A DNA stretch of 64,000 nt from IDS-8 sp035304345 (GCA_035304345.1 DATGQE010000102.1:1-64000), one strand, 5' to 3'. Shown: positions 25,078-34,684, numbered from the stretch's first letter. Notes: a model not told the origin generated them from the sequence alone. Translations and numbers: made by a program.

Positions 25078-26355
25078 TCACGGGCGCAGCTGCCCCGAGC
25101 CGCGCACGACGTACTTGTAGCTCGTGAGCTGCTCCGCGCCGACCGGGCCGCGGGCGTGGATACGGCCGGTCGCGATGCCGATCTCGGCGCCCATGCCGAA
25201 CTCGCCGCCGTCGGCGAATTGCGTCGAGGCGTTGTGCAGGACGATGGCGCTGTCGACGCCGGCGAGGAAGGCCTCGGCGGCCGCGCCGTCCTCCGCGACG
25301 ATGCTTTCCGTGTGCCCGGAGCCGTAGCGGCGGATGTGCGCGATCGCATCCTCGACGCCGTCCACCGCGCGCACGGAGATGACCGCGTCGAGGTACTCGG
25401 TCGACCAGTCCGCTTCCGAGGCGGGCAGCACCGCGTCCGACACCTCGCGCAGCACCTCGTCGCCCCGCACCTCGCAGCCGGCTTCGACGAGCGCGGCGAT
25501 CACGCCGCGAGCGAGCCGGGGCACCGCTTCGCGGTCGATCAGCAGGGTTTCAGCGGCGCCGCAGATGCCGGTGCGGCGCATCTTCGCGTTCAGCACGATC
25601 GCCCGTGCCATCTCCGGGTCGGCGGAACGGTGGAGGTAGACGTGGCAGATGCCCTCGAGGTGGCCGATCACCGGCACGCGCGCGTCCTCCTGCACGCGGC
25701 GGATGAGGTTCTTGCCGCCGCGGGGCACGACGACGTCGATCCAGTCGCGCATCGAAGAGAGCAGGTAACCCACCGCCGCCCGGTCGCGGGTCGGCACGAG
25801 CTGCACGGCTGCCGGCGGCAGCCCGCAAGCATCGAGCGCGCTCACGATGGCGGCGTGGATGGCACGGCTCGACTCGAAGCTCTCGGAACCGCCGCGCAGG
25901 ATCACGGCGTTCCCGGACTTGAGGCACAGGCCCGCGGCATCCGCGGTCACGTTCGGCCGGCTCTCGAAAATCATGCCAATGACCCCGAGCGGCACCGATA
26001 CCCGCTGGATCGTGAGCCCGTTCGGCCGGGTCCACTCCGCGAGCACGCGCCCGAGCGGATCCGGCAACTCCATGATCGCCTCGAGCCCCGCGGCGATGCC
26101 TTCGAGGCGCGCAGGATCCAGCGCCAGCCGGTCGATCATGGCGGCGGACAGGCCCTTCTCGCGCGCACTCGCGACGTCGCGCGCGTTGGCGGCCAGGATG
26201 TCGGGAGCGCGGCGCCTGAGCTCGTGCGCGGAGGCACCGAGCGCCGCGTTGCGCTGCTCGTCGCCCGTGCGCGCGAGCGAACGGGCGGCATCGCGCGCGG
26301 CGCGGCCCAGCTCGTCCATGATCGAGGCGATCGTCTCCTGCGTCATGTCCTGCAT
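25078..26355 (-). CDS. proA: Gamma-glutamyl phosphate reductase
   Basis: The enzyme reduces gamma-glutamyl phosphate to glutamate semialdehyde in proline synthesis. PLGVIGMIFESRPNVTADAAG, the catalytic cysteine region AKMRRTGICGAAETLL and QFADGGEFGMGAEIGIATG are characteristic. Several starts are possible: GTG at 26385 sharing a base with the proB stop, ATG at 26355 with GAGG 5 nt upstream, and ATG at 26346. I choose 26355 (425 residues; relatives are about 417). The DNA between 26385 and 26356 encodes a duplicated VTEDV, see findings. Confidence 0.93.
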   Translation of the reverse strand: MQDMTQETIASIMDELGRAARDAARSLARTGDEQRNAALGASAHELRRRAPDILAANARDVASAREKGLSAAMIDRLALDPARLEGIAAGLEAIMELPDPLGRVLAEWTRPNGLTIQRVSVPLGVIGMIFESRPNVTADAAGLCLKSGNAVILRGGSESFESSRAIHAAIVSALDACGLPPAAVQLVPTRDRAAVGYLLSSMRDWIDVVVPRGGKNLIRRVQEDARVPVIGHLEGICHVYLHRSADPEMARAIVLNAKMRRTGICGAAETLLIDREAVPRLARGVIAALVEAGCEVRGDEVLREVSDAVLPASEADWSTEYLDAVISVRAVDGVEDAIAHIRRYGSGHTESIVAEDGAAAEAFLAGVDSAIVLHNASTQFADGGEFGMGAEIGIATGRIHARGPVGAEQLTSYKYVVRGSGQLRP

Positions 26356-26384
26356 CACGTCCTCTGTCACCACGTCCTCAGTCA

Positions 26385-27509
26385 CTAAGGGTTCACGAAC
26401 AGCACGAGGTCGTTCCTGTGCACCATGGTCGCCCGCCCCGGGTAGCCGAGCCGTGCGGCGATTTCCTCGGAGCGGCAACCCGCGATCCGCGCGGCTTCGC
26501 TGCTGTCGTAGGCGACGAGCCCGCGCCCCAGCTCGCGCCCGTCCGCGCCGGCGATCGACACCGGGTCGCCGCGTGAGAACGATCCCGACACCGCCGTCAC
26601 GCCCACCGGCAACAGGCTGTGTCCGGCGGCCAGCGCGCGCACCGCGCCGTCGTCGAGGGTGAGCGTGCCGCGGACCTCCAGCGCTCCCGCGAGCCACTGC
26701 TTGCGGGCGGCGGCGGGCGTGCCGCGCGCGTGAAAGATCGTGTGCCGCGCACCGGCGATGAGCGCGGCGATCGGCCGCTCGCGGGTGCCGTCCGTAACGA
26801 TGGTCGAGCAGCCGGCATGGGTGGCGATGCGGGCGGCCAGGAGCTTGGTCGTCATGCCGCCCGAGCCGACGCCGGAGGCGGGACCCGCCGCCATCGACAT
26901 CACCTCCTCCGTGACCGCTTCCACCTCCGGCACGTGCCGGGCGTCGGCGCGGCGCTGCGGATCGGCATCGTACAGGCCGTCCACGTCGGACAGGAGCAGC
27001 AGCCCGTCCGCCATGACGATCTGGGCGACGCGCGCCGCGAGCCGGTCGTTGTCCCCGTAGCGGATCTCCTCGGTCGCGACCGTGTCGTTCTCGTTGATCA
27101 CCGGCACGACGTCGTGCGCGAGCAGGCGCGAGAGCGTGCCGCGCGCGTTCAGCCAGCGGCGCCGGTCCTCGGTATCGCCGAGCGTCAGGAGCACCTGCGC
27201 CACCGTGATGCCGTGCGCCGCGAGCGCCTCCTGCCAGGCGTGGACGAGCTGGACCTGGCCCGCGGCGGCCGCCGCCTGCAGCTCGTCGAGCCGCGCGCGC
27301 CGGCGCGCGATGCCCAGGATGGCGCCGCCGATGGCGATGGCGCCGGAGGACACGACCAGCACTTCCTTGCCTTCCGTGCGCAACGCGGCGATGTCGTCCG
27401 CGACGCCCGCGAGCCAGCGGCGGTTCACGCGGCCGTCGGCCCCGGTGAGCAGGGCCGAGCCGATCTTGACGACCAGCCGTTTGAAGCGGGCGACGTCGAA
27501 TGCAGGCAT
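26385..27509 (-). CDS. proB: Glutamate 5-kinase with PUA domain
   Basis: The enzyme phosphorylates glutamate at the gamma carboxyl, the first step of proline synthesis. The N-terminal amino-acid-kinase domain (about 1-260) shows VVKIGSALLTG, VSSGAIAIG and NENDTVATEEIRYGDND; the C-terminal part (about 280-374) is a PUA domain. The length, 374 residues, matches the long bacterial form. It heads a proB-proA-VOC operon. The downstream proA follows with no gap. Confidence 0.95.
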   Translation of the reverse strand: MPAFDVARFKRLVVKIGSALLTGADGRVNRRWLAGVADDIAALRTEGKEVLVVSSGAIAIGGAILGIARRRARLDELQAAAAAGQVQLVHAWQEALAAHGITVAQVLLTLGDTEDRRRWLNARGTLSRLLAHDVVPVINENDTVATEEIRYGDNDRLAARVAQIVMADGLLLLSDVDGLYDADPQRRADARHVPEVEAVTEEVMSMAAGPASGVGSGGMTTKLLAARIATHAGCSTIVTDGTRERPIAALIAGARHTIFHARGTPAAARKQWLAGALEVRGTLTLDDGAVRALAAGHSLLPVGVTAVSGSFSRGDPVSIAGADGRELGRGLVAYDSSEAARIAGCRSEEIAARLGYPGRATMVHRNDLVLFVNP

Positions 27510-27543
27510 GGCGGAAAAGCGTACGGAGTTTGCGTGCGCCTTT

Positions 27544-27549
27544 CTTATA
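27544..27549 (-). promoter_or_regulatory. -10 element of the proBA operon
   Basis: TATAAG on the minus strand lies about 35 bp upstream of the proB ATG and directly abuts the stop of the hybrid kinase gene. No good -35 is visible at standard spacing. Confidence 0.4.
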
Positions 27550-29505
27550 TCACAGCCCGCGGCGGGTAGGCTTCTGCGGGGCGTCGAGCACGTCCCTCAC
27601 CTTCCGTGCGAGGTCGTGCGGCGCGAACGGCTTCTGCACAAGCGTGATCGTCTCGTCGAGCCGGATCGCGCCACGCGTGTATCCCGACATGTACACGGGC
27701 CTGATGTCCGGGAAGATCTCCTTCAGCCGGCTCACGAGCGCCGGCCCGTTCATCTCCGGCATCACGATGTCGGTCAGCACCCCCTGGATCTGCTCTCCGC
27801 AGGTCCGCGCGATGTCGAGTGCCTCCGCCGCGCTGCCCGCCTCGTGGATACGATAGCCGAGCATGCGGAGCAGCCGGACGACGAGGGTGCGCACCGGCTC
27901 CTCGTCCTCGACGACCAGCAGGGTTTCCTGCCCGCGCAGCCGCTCCGAGTGCGTCGGCTCGTGCTCGGCCTCGGCCTCGCCCGACGCGCGCGGCAGCAGC
28001 ACGCGAAAGGTGCTGCCGTGACCCGGCTCGCTGTACACCCAGATGAAGCCGCCGGCCTGCTTGACGATGCCGTAACAGGTGGCGAGCCCGAGCCCTGTGC
28101 CCTGCCCCGGCTCCTTGGTCGTAAAGAACGGCTCGAACAGCCGCGACCTCGTTTCCTCGTCCATGCCGATCCCGGTGTCCGTCACGGAGATCACGACGTA
28201 CCGCCCGGCCGGCACGTCCCGGCCGCGCGCCGTGGCGTACTCGTCGCCGACCACGGCGTTGCGCGTCTCGAGGCTCAGCCGGCCGCCGTCCGGCATAGCG
28301 TCGCGGGCGTTCACGGCGAGATTGACGAGCACCTGCTCGAGCCCGCCCGCGTCGATCTTCACGTTCCAGAGGTCCGGCGCGAGATCCGTGCGGAGCTCGA
28401 TGTCGTCGCCGATGAGGCTGCGCAGCATCTTGTCGACGCCGGCCACGAGCGCGTTGACGTCGAGCACCGTCGGCGCCACGGGCCGCCGCCGCGAATAGGC
28501 GAGGAGCTGGCCGGTCAACTTCTCGGCCCGCCGGGCGGCCTTCAGCACTTCCTGCATGTCGTCGTGCTCGGTGGTCCCGGGCGCGAGCCGGTCGAGGACG
28601 AATTCGCCGAAGTTGCTGATGACCGTGAGCAGGTTGTTGAAATCGTGGGCGATGCCGCCCGCCAGCCGGCCGATCGCCTCCATCTTCTGCGCCTGCCGGA
28701 ACTGCTCCTCGAGGCGCTTCTCCTCCGTGCGATCGACCAGCACGCCGATCAGCTCGGCGACGGAACCGTCCGGGCGGCGCTGCGCGGCCGCCGCATGGCA
28801 GGTGACGTGGCGCCACTTGCCGTCCTTGTGGCGGATGCGGAACTCCATCGTGAAATCGCGGATCTCGCCCCGGATGAACCGCTCGCGCACGTCGATGGCC
28901 TGTTCGCGCTCGTCGGGATGAATCTGCTCGAAGAACCACGTCCGGAAGGCCGGCGGTGCGGGAACCTCCCCCGGCCCGTAGCCCAGGATCTCGCTGAACC
29001 GCTCGTTGAAATACGCCTTCGAGCCGTCCGGCACGTTGTACTCGAAAACGCCGGCGCGGGTGGCCTGCAGGGCCACGGCGAGGCGCCTTTGCTGCTGCGC
29101 CTTCTCGGCTTCGGCTTCGCGGCCCTTGCGCCGGGCTTCCGCTTCCGCGAGCTCCCGCTGGACGGCGGCGTTCAGGCGCCCGAGGTGTCCTTTCAGGATG
29201 TAGTCGCGCGCGCCGGCCTTCATCGCCTGGACGGCACGCTCCTCGCCCATCGCGCCGGACACGAAGATGAAGGGGATGTCGTAGCCGAGGTCGCGGAACA
29301 GCTCGTAGGCCCTCAGGCCGTCGAACCGCGGCATCGAGAAATCGCTGATGATCAGGTCCCATTCGGCGTTCTCGAGCGCCGCGACGAAATCGGCCTCGGT
29401 GTCGACCCGGCGAACGTCCACCGCGTAGCCGCCACGCTGCAGCTCCCGGCAGATGAGCTCGGTATCGGCCTCGGAATCCTCGACCACCAGCAGGCGCAGC
29501 ATCAT
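27550..29505 (-). CDS. Hybrid histidine kinase, REC-PAS-HisKA-HATPase-REC
   Basis: A soluble 651-residue kinase. An N-terminal receiver (about 1-125; phosphoacceptor in DLIISDFSMP) is followed by a coiled region, a PAS/PAC sensor (about 150-270), a dimerisation domain with the phospho-histidine in GGIAHDFNNLLTVISNF, an ATPase domain with VTDTGIGMDEE and a GTGLGLATCYGI G-box, and a C-terminal receiver (about 530-640; GVLTDIVMPEMNG). The kinase core is the HDFNN type common in phytochrome-like and chemosensory kinases. Two ATGs (29505, 29502) overlap the stop of the upstream receiver gene. It would take phosphate from or give it to the adjacent regulators. Confidence 0.88.
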   Translation of the reverse strand: MMLRLLVVEDSEADTELICRELQRGGYAVDVRRVDTEADFVAALENAEWDLIISDFSMPRFDGLRAYELFRDLGYDIPFIFVSGAMGEERAVQAMKAGARDYILKGHLGRLNAAVQRELAEAEARRKGREAEAEKAQQQRRLAVALQATRAGVFEYNVPDGSKAYFNERFSEILGYGPGEVPAPPAFRTWFFEQIHPDEREQAIDVRERFIRGEIRDFTMEFRIRHKDGKWRHVTCHAAAAQRRPDGSVAELIGVLVDRTEEKRLEEQFRQAQKMEAIGRLAGGIAHDFNNLLTVISNFGEFVLDRLAPGTTEHDDMQEVLKAARRAEKLTGQLLAYSRRRPVAPTVLDVNALVAGVDKMLRSLIGDDIELRTDLAPDLWNVKIDAGGLEQVLVNLAVNARDAMPDGGRLSLETRNAVVGDEYATARGRDVPAGRYVVISVTDTGIGMDEETRSRLFEPFFTTKEPGQGTGLGLATCYGIVKQAGGFIWVYSEPGHGSTFRVLLPRASGEAEAEHEPTHSERLRGQETLLVVEDEEPVRTLVVRLLRMLGYRIHEAGSAAEALDIARTCGEQIQGVLTDIVMPEMNGPALVSRLKEIFPDIRPVYMSGYTRGAIRLDETITLVQKPFAPHDLARKVRDVLDAPQKPTRRGL

Positions 29506-29945
29506 GACGACGGCAGGCGGTTGATGGCGAGCCAGTAGTATCCGGCGCGGCTCGCGACGTCGGCGAGGCTGTCGAAATCGAGCGGCTTGACGATGTAGCT
29601 GTTGACGCCCAGGGCGTAGGACTCGGTGAGGTCCCGCTCCTCCTGGGAGGAGGTCATGATGACGATCGGGATGTGGCGTGTCTTCTCGTCCGCCTTGAGC
29701 GCGCGCGTCACCTCGATGCCGTCCACTTTCGGCATCTTCAGGTCCAGCAATATGAGCCGCGGCCCGGTCCCCGCGCGCCCGGCGTACGCCCCGCGCCGGT
29801 ACACGTAGTCGAGTGCCTGCTCGCCGTCCTTCACCCACACGACGTTGTTGGCGAGATTGTGCTCCTTCAGGCCGCGCATCGCGAGCTCGGCATCGAGCGC
29901 ATTGTCGTCGACCAGCAGGATCTCCACTTCCTCGAACTCAGTCAT
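29502..29945 (-). CDS. Single-domain response regulator (Rcp1-like)
   Basis: A 147-residue stand-alone receiver. The acidic pair is in LLVDDN, the phosphoacceptor Asp in LILLDLKMPKVDG, the conserved Ser/Thr in IVIMTSSQEERDL and the lysine in YIVKPLDF. The long alpha4-beta5 region and C-terminal helix resemble Rcp1/CphA-type receivers that partner bacteriophytochromes and related kinases. The ATG at 29945 overlaps the preceding kinase gene by 8 bp, and its stop overlaps the hybrid kinase start, so the three genes form a phosphorelay operon. Confidence 0.88.
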   Translation of the reverse strand: MTEFEEVEILLVDDNALDAELAMRGLKEHNLANNVVWVKDGEQALDYVYRRGAYAGRAGTGPRLILLDLKMPKVDGIEVTRALKADEKTRHIPIVIMTSSQEERDLTESYALGVNSYIVKPLDFDSLADVASRAGYYWLAINRLPSS

Positions 29946-31431
29946 CCGCGGCCTCCCTCGGCAGGCTGAAATGGAACGTCGCACCGTCGCCCGGCTTCCC
30001 GTCCGCCCATACGCGTCCCCCGTGCCGGCTCACGATGCGCTGGACCAGCGCCAGCCCTACGCCGGTTCCCGGAAACTCGGACTCGTCGTGCAGGCGCTGG
30101 AACACGCCGAACAGCTTGTGGCGATAGCGCGGGTCGAACCCGGCGCCGTTGTCGCGCACGTAGTACAGGTTTTCCCGCTCCTCGACGATGGCGCCGACCT
30201 CGATGACGGGCTGCTTCGTTTTCGACGAGAACTTGACCGCGTTCGCCAGGAGGTTGGTCCAGACCTGCTCGATGAGGTTGCGATCCGCCGTCGCGGGCGG
30301 CAGGCGGCCGACGCGCAGCTCGGGGAGCGCGCCGCTCACGTCGCGCGTCACGCGCTCGAAGCTCGTGCGCGCCATCTCCGCCATGTCGAGCTCGACGGGC
30401 TCGATCGACCTGCGGCCGAGCCGGGAGAAAGCGAGCAGGTCCTCGATCAGCTCTCCCATGCGCTCGGCCTGCCCGCGAATGATGTCGATCTTCCGGCGCG
30501 CTTCCTGGTCGAGCCGCTCGTGGTGGTCCTCCCACAGCAGGTTGGCGAAGCCCGTGATGGCCCTGAGCGGCGCGCGCAGGTCGTGCGACACGGAGTAGCT
30601 GAAGCTCTCGAGCTCGCGGTTCGCCGCCTCGAGCTGCGCAGTGCGCGCCTCCACCCGCTCCTCCAGCTCGGCGTTGAGGCTGAGCAGCTCCTCCTCCGCC
30701 CGCTGCTGCTCGCGCACGGAATGCTCCAGCCGCTCGGCGCGGCTCCCGAGCTCGTCCAGCATGCCGTTGAAGGCGTCGACGAGCAGTCCGATCTCGTCAC
30801 TGGACGACTTCGGTGCACGCAGGCTGTAATCACGCTGCTCCATCACGCGCCGCGCCACGGCGGTGACCGCGGCGATCGGTTCCGTGATCGCCCGCTGCAG
30901 GCGTTCCGAGACCAGCAGGGCCACCCCGAGGCTCACGACCATCACCACCGCGACGATGCCGAGGTAATCGACGACGCGGCCTGCCAGGTCGTAGCGGGCC
31001 CGCAAGCCGACGGTGCCGATGATCTCGCCGTCCGCCACGATGCGGCGGAACAGCACGAGCTCGTTCCCCTCGACGTACTGGCCGTCGATCCCCGGGAGCG
31101 GCGGCAGCGCGACAACGTCGGGGTCCCGCGAGTAGCTCGCAAACAGGGAGCCATTCGCGGTGTAGAGGGCGGCACCCGTCACCGCGCGATCGGCTTCGAG
31201 GAGCGCGAGGTAGTGCCCGGCCGCCTGCCGGTCGAGGGCCTGCAGCGCCGGTGTGACCGCGAGCCCGATCACTTCCGCCTGGGCGGCGAGATCGTCCACG
31301 CCCGAGCGGCGGAACTCCCGCAGCTCGTATAAGAGCATGGCCACCGCGCTGATGACGAGCGCGCATGCCGTGGTCACGAGCACGAGGAACAGCAGCTTGG
31401 CGCGGACGGACGTCGCCAGCCGGCGCTTCAC
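29938..31431 (-). CDS. Membrane sensor histidine kinase with CHASE8-like periplasmic domain and HAMP
   Basis: A 497-residue kinase. A transmembrane helix (about 9-35) and a second one (about 145-170) flank an extracytoplasmic sensor of about 100 residues that resembles the CHASE8 type (GHYLALLEADRAVTGAALY). A HAMP linker, coiled coil, HisKA with phospho-histidine in FSYSVSHDLRAPLRAI and an ATPase domain (NLLANAVKFSS, DNGAGFDPRY, GTGVGLALVQRI) follow. This HisKA subtype is usual in phytochrome-like kinases paired with Rcp1-like receivers, in agreement with the next gene. I used the GTG at 31431, which has a GGGAGCGGGA stretch upstream; there is no ATG before the first helix. Confidence 0.83.
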   Translation of the reverse strand: MKRRLATSVRAKLLFLVLVTTACALVISAVAMLLYELREFRRSGVDDLAAQAEVIGLAVTPALQALDRQAAGHYLALLEADRAVTGAALYTANGSLFASYSRDPDVVALPPLPGIDGQYVEGNELVLFRRIVADGEIIGTVGLRARYDLAGRVVDYLGIVAVVMVVSLGVALLVSERLQRAITEPIAAVTAVARRVMEQRDYSLRAPKSSSDEIGLLVDAFNGMLDELGSRAERLEHSVREQQRAEEELLSLNAELEERVEARTAQLEAANRELESFSYSVSHDLRAPLRAITGFANLLWEDHHERLDQEARRKIDIIRGQAERMGELIEDLLAFSRLGRRSIEPVELDMAEMARTSFERVTRDVSGALPELRVGRLPPATADRNLIEQVWTNLLANAVKFSSKTKQPVIEVGAIVEERENLYYVRDNGAGFDPRYRHKLFGVFQRLHDESEFPGTGVGLALVQRIVSRHGGRVWADGKPGDGATFHFSLPREAADD

Positions 31432-31522
31432 GATCCCGCTCCCGGCAAGGCCCTCGCGGCGGCGGACGGTGACGAAAAGGATGACGGAACGGGCGCCGCG
31501 CGCACCTGGCCTTGGCCGGCCA

Positions 31523-32683
31523 CTAGCCCTGCCAGCTCCTGGCGACGCGCTCCAGTGCGGCGGCCGGCACGGCAGGGCTGACCAGGTGACCCTGGGCGCG
31601 GTCGCAGCCGACGGATTCCAGGTATTCGAGCGCCGCCCGCGTCTCCACGCCCTCCGCGCACACCTTGATGTTGAGGGCGTGCGCCATGTCGACGGTGGCA
31701 CGCACGATCGCCCGGGCCTCGTCGTCGTCCGGGAGGCCGCCCACGAACATCCGGTCGATCTTCAACTCGTCGAAAGGGAGCTGGTAGAGCTGCTTCAGCG
31801 AGGAAAAGCCCGTGCCGAAATCGTCGATCGAAAGCCTGACGTCGTTGACGCAGAGCCTGAGGAAGATGTCCATGGCTTTCGTGGGATCCGCCATCGCGGT
31901 GGTCTCGGTGAGCTCGAACGTCAGCGCTTCGCCGGGCACGCCGTGCCTCTCCAGCAATGCGGCGACGCGGTCCGGGAAATCGAGCTCGCGGACGACACTC
32001 GCGGAGAGGTTGACCGCCACGTCGATCGGCAACTGCGCCGCCCGCCAACGGGCGACCTGCGCGAGCGCCGTATTGAGGACGTAGTCGGTGAGCTCGCCAA
32101 TGAGGTCGTACTCCTCGACCAGCTCGATGAAGCGGGACGGGGGCAGGAGACCCTCCTCCGGGTGCATCCAGCGGACCAGCGCCTCCGCACTGTCGACGCT
32201 CCAGCCCTGCCCGTTGCGCGCGATCTTGGGCTGGTAATGCACGACGAACTGCCGCGACGAGAGTGCGGCGGCCAGCTCGTCCGGTGCGTACGTGCGATTG
32301 GCCTCCATCGCCTGCCTGAGCCTGCGCTCGAGCTCCTCGCGCTGGAGCGGCTTCTGCAGCACGCCCAGCATGGCGAGGCCGCGCGAGCGGCCGAGCTTCT
32401 CCGCGGTGTTGAGCACCCGCTGGTCCATCCCGCTGATGACGATGACCTGGGTCGCGAGCCCGCTCTCCCCGACCTGGTGCAGGAGCTGTACCCCGTCGCT
32501 GCCCGGCATCCTGAGGTCCAGCACGAGGACGGACGGGCGAAACTCCTTCAGGGTCTCGAGAAACAGGTTCGACTGGTTGAGGGCACGGACCCGGAACCCG
32601 AGCGGCTCCGCCACGCGCTGGACGACGGCGCACACCGCCGGTTCGTCGTCCACGATCAGCAACCGGTTCCCTGCTGCTCTCAT
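31523..32683 (-). CDS. Response regulator with EAL c-di-GMP phosphodiesterase domain
   Basis: A 386-residue REC-EAL protein. The receiver (about 1-125) shows IVDDEP and the acceptor Asp in VLVLDLRMPGSDG. The EAL domain (about 135-380) keeps the residues needed for catalysis: EAL in SAEALVRW, Asn in VNLSA, Glu in FELTET, IDDFGTGFSSL, Lys in LKIDR and Glu in CAEGVET. It should therefore hydrolyse c-di-GMP to pGpG when activated. The gene lies 91 bp upstream of the kinase operon in the same orientation, so the kinases are its likely partners. Confidence 0.88.
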   Translation of the reverse strand: MRAAGNRLLIVDDEPAVCAVVQRVAEPLGFRVRALNQSNLFLETLKEFRPSVLVLDLRMPGSDGVQLLHQVGESGLATQVIVISGMDQRVLNTAEKLGRSRGLAMLGVLQKPLQREELERRLRQAMEANRTYAPDELAAALSSRQFVVHYQPKIARNGQGWSVDSAEALVRWMHPEEGLLPPSRFIELVEEYDLIGELTDYVLNTALAQVARWRAAQLPIDVAVNLSASVVRELDFPDRVAALLERHGVPGEALTFELTETTAMADPTKAMDIFLRLCVNDVRLSIDDFGTGFSSLKQLYQLPFDELKIDRMFVGGLPDDDEARAIVRATVDMAHALNIKVCAEGVETRAALEYLESVGCDRAQGHLVSPAVPAAALERVARSWQG

Positions 32684-32891
32684 TGCGCCATGCCTGGCTG
32701 TCTCCGGCGGGCCCGGGCCCGGTGCTGCACCGTCTGGCGACCCGGCACGAAACTCGATGGGGCGGCCGTGTATTGTCGCGCCGCGGCCGCCGCCGTTCTG
32801 TGGCTTTATTCACACAACGGCATGGAACCCCCTTTGCGAAAATATTACCGGGCCGGCCTCCCCGGCTCAATCAAGCGCCACAAGTGGCGGG

Positions 32892-34655
32892 TCATCGCTC
32901 CACGTACACGCCGGTCGCCGGCAGGCGGGTCGTGCGCGTCTTCGGGCTGTAGGGCAGCACCTCGATCGACTCCCCGCGCTCGAGCTTGTCCCGCAGCCGT
33001 GCCCACCAGCGCCACGACAGAAGCTCGGCGTGATAGGTGCGAAACACCGCCTCGAGCTCCGGTCCGAGTCCCAGGAAGCGGATGAACTCCTCCGGGAACA
33101 CGTCGTTGGCCGCGACGAAGAACCAGGGCTCGGCGGACATCTCGTCCTCGAGGTGCCGGCTCTCCGGCAACGGGCGGAAGCGGCAGTCGGTGACGAACGT
33201 GACCTCGTCGTAGTCGTAGAAAATGACCCGCCCGTGCCGGGTCACGCCGAAGTTCTTGAGCAGCAGGTCCCCGGCGAAGATGTTGCTGAACGCGAGATCG
33301 CGCACCGCCTGGCCGTAGTCGATCACCGCTTCGCGCGCCTCGCGGGCGCCGGCGTGCATGAGGAACACGTCGAGCGGGATCAACCTGCGCTCGATGTAGA
33401 GGTGCTCGATGAGGAGCGTCCTGCCGTCGCTCGTGCAGTTCCGGGAGCAGCTCGTGAGCAGCGATTCGCGCAGGGAGGGCTCGAAGCGGGCGGCATCGAA
33501 CGACAGCCGCCGGAACTCCTGCGCGTCCACGAGACGACCGGCGCGGTCGTGACGGAACACGAGCTCGTACTTGTCGCGGACCTCCTCGCGCCGGATGTTC
33601 TTCGCGTGGCCGAAGTCGTCGCGGATCACCTTGAACACGACGTTGAACGAAGGCAGGGTGAACACCTCCATCACCATGCCCCGCGCGCCGGGGGCCCGCA
33701 CGAACTGGTCGCTCGAGGCCTCGAGGTGGCGCATCAGCGAACGGTAGCGCTCGGTCTTGCCCTGCTTCGCGCGACCGAGCACCGTGTACAGCTCCTCGAC
33801 GGGTTTTTGCGGCATGAGCTCGTGCAGGAAGCGCACGGCGCTGCCGACGATGTCGAGGTCCACGTGGAAGTAGCTCCGCGTGAAGCCGAACAGCATGCTC
33901 ACGTCGTTCTCGGACAGGATCACGACGTCGGAGACGATGCCGTCGTCGGTGTGCGCGAACGGCAGCACGAGTGGCACCTGCCACGCCCCGCCGAGCAGGC
34001 GGCCGACGAGGTAGGCCCGGCGCCCCCGGTAGAAGAGCGACGGGATGACCTCGACGGAGCGTGGCGCGCCCGGGAGGCGCCGCTCCCGGCGAAAAGCCTC
34101 GATCTCCGCGGCAATGAAGCGGGTCGTGCCGTCGGTGTCGCGCACCAGGCGCGAGAACGGCAGGTCGCCGAGCAGCTCCTCGAACAGCAGGGCCAGCGAG
34201 CCGCGGTTCACGTATTCCCGGGTCTTCAGCGGCGGGGCGGACGCGAGATCGGGCTCGACGTCGAGGGCGAGGAACTCGACGTGCGGATCGACGCCCACCG
34301 TGTTGAAGATCCGGCGGGTCAGCGAGCTGAAGAAGGTCTTGTAGAACCCGGCATCCGCGGCATCGCGGATCAGCTCCGCGTAGATCGAGCGAATGCGGTG
34401 CCAGCTCTCGCGGCTCATGATCCCGGGACCGAGCAGCGGCTCGAGCTCGCGGCGCGTGGCGAGGACCGACTGGTTGTAGAGATCGATGCGCCTGACCGCG
34501 GCCCGGCGCGCCGCCGCCCAGTCGCGCGCGACGAAGTGCTGTGCCGTTTCCCGCGTGATCTCGCGGAACCGGCGGTTATAGGCACCGAAAGCGTCGAAGA
34601 TGTGCCGCGCCGCGGCCTCCTCGCTCGCGCTCTGCCGCCTGGACGCCACGCTCAT
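32892..34655 (-). CDS. aceK: Isocitrate dehydrogenase kinase/phosphatase
   Basis: The bifunctional enzyme phosphorylates and dephosphorylates isocitrate dehydrogenase and so controls flux between the TCA cycle and glyoxylate shunt. The sequence is collinear with AceK over 587 residues: LFYRGRRAYLVGRL, FKVIRDDFGHAKN (ATP-binding lysine region), AFSNIFAGDLLLKNFGVT (written from the sequence LAFSNIFAGDLLLKNFG), and FYDYDEV as the catalytic DFD-like element. The ATG at 34655 gives a standard N-terminus; the upstream continuation overlaps the rhomboid gene. No aceA or aceB is nearby, so the usual aceBAK arrangement is broken here. It follows the rhomboid gene by 29 bp. Confidence 0.95.
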   Translation of the reverse strand: MSVASRRQSASEEAAARHIFDAFGAYNRRFREITRETAQHFVARDWAAARRAAVRRIDLYNQSVLATRRELEPLLGPGIMSRESWHRIRSIYAELIRDAADAGFYKTFFSSLTRRIFNTVGVDPHVEFLALDVEPDLASAPPLKTREYVNRGSLALLFEELLGDLPFSRLVRDTDGTTRFIAAEIEAFRRERRLPGAPRSVEVIPSLFYRGRRAYLVGRLLGGAWQVPLVLPFAHTDDGIVSDVVILSENDVSMLFGFTRSYFHVDLDIVGSAVRFLHELMPQKPVEELYTVLGRAKQGKTERYRSLMRHLEASSDQFVRAPGARGMVMEVFTLPSFNVVFKVIRDDFGHAKNIRREEVRDKYELVFRHDRAGRLVDAQEFRRLSFDAARFEPSLRESLLTSCSRNCTSDGRTLLIEHLYIERRLIPLDVFLMHAGAREAREAVIDYGQAVRDLAFSNIFAGDLLLKNFGVTRHGRVIFYDYDEVTFVTDCRFRPLPESRHLEDEMSAEPWFFVAANDVFPEEFIRFLGLGPELEAVFRTYHAELLSWRWWARLRDKLERGESIEVLPYSPKTRTTRLPATGVYVER

Positions 34656-34684
34656 GGTGCCGCCGTGACCGGGCCGGCCGGCGC

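Noticed and set aside
27082..29538. An 818-codon open frame on the plus strand
   Set aside because: Antisense to proB and the hybrid kinase; composition is that of a shadow and no domain is visible.
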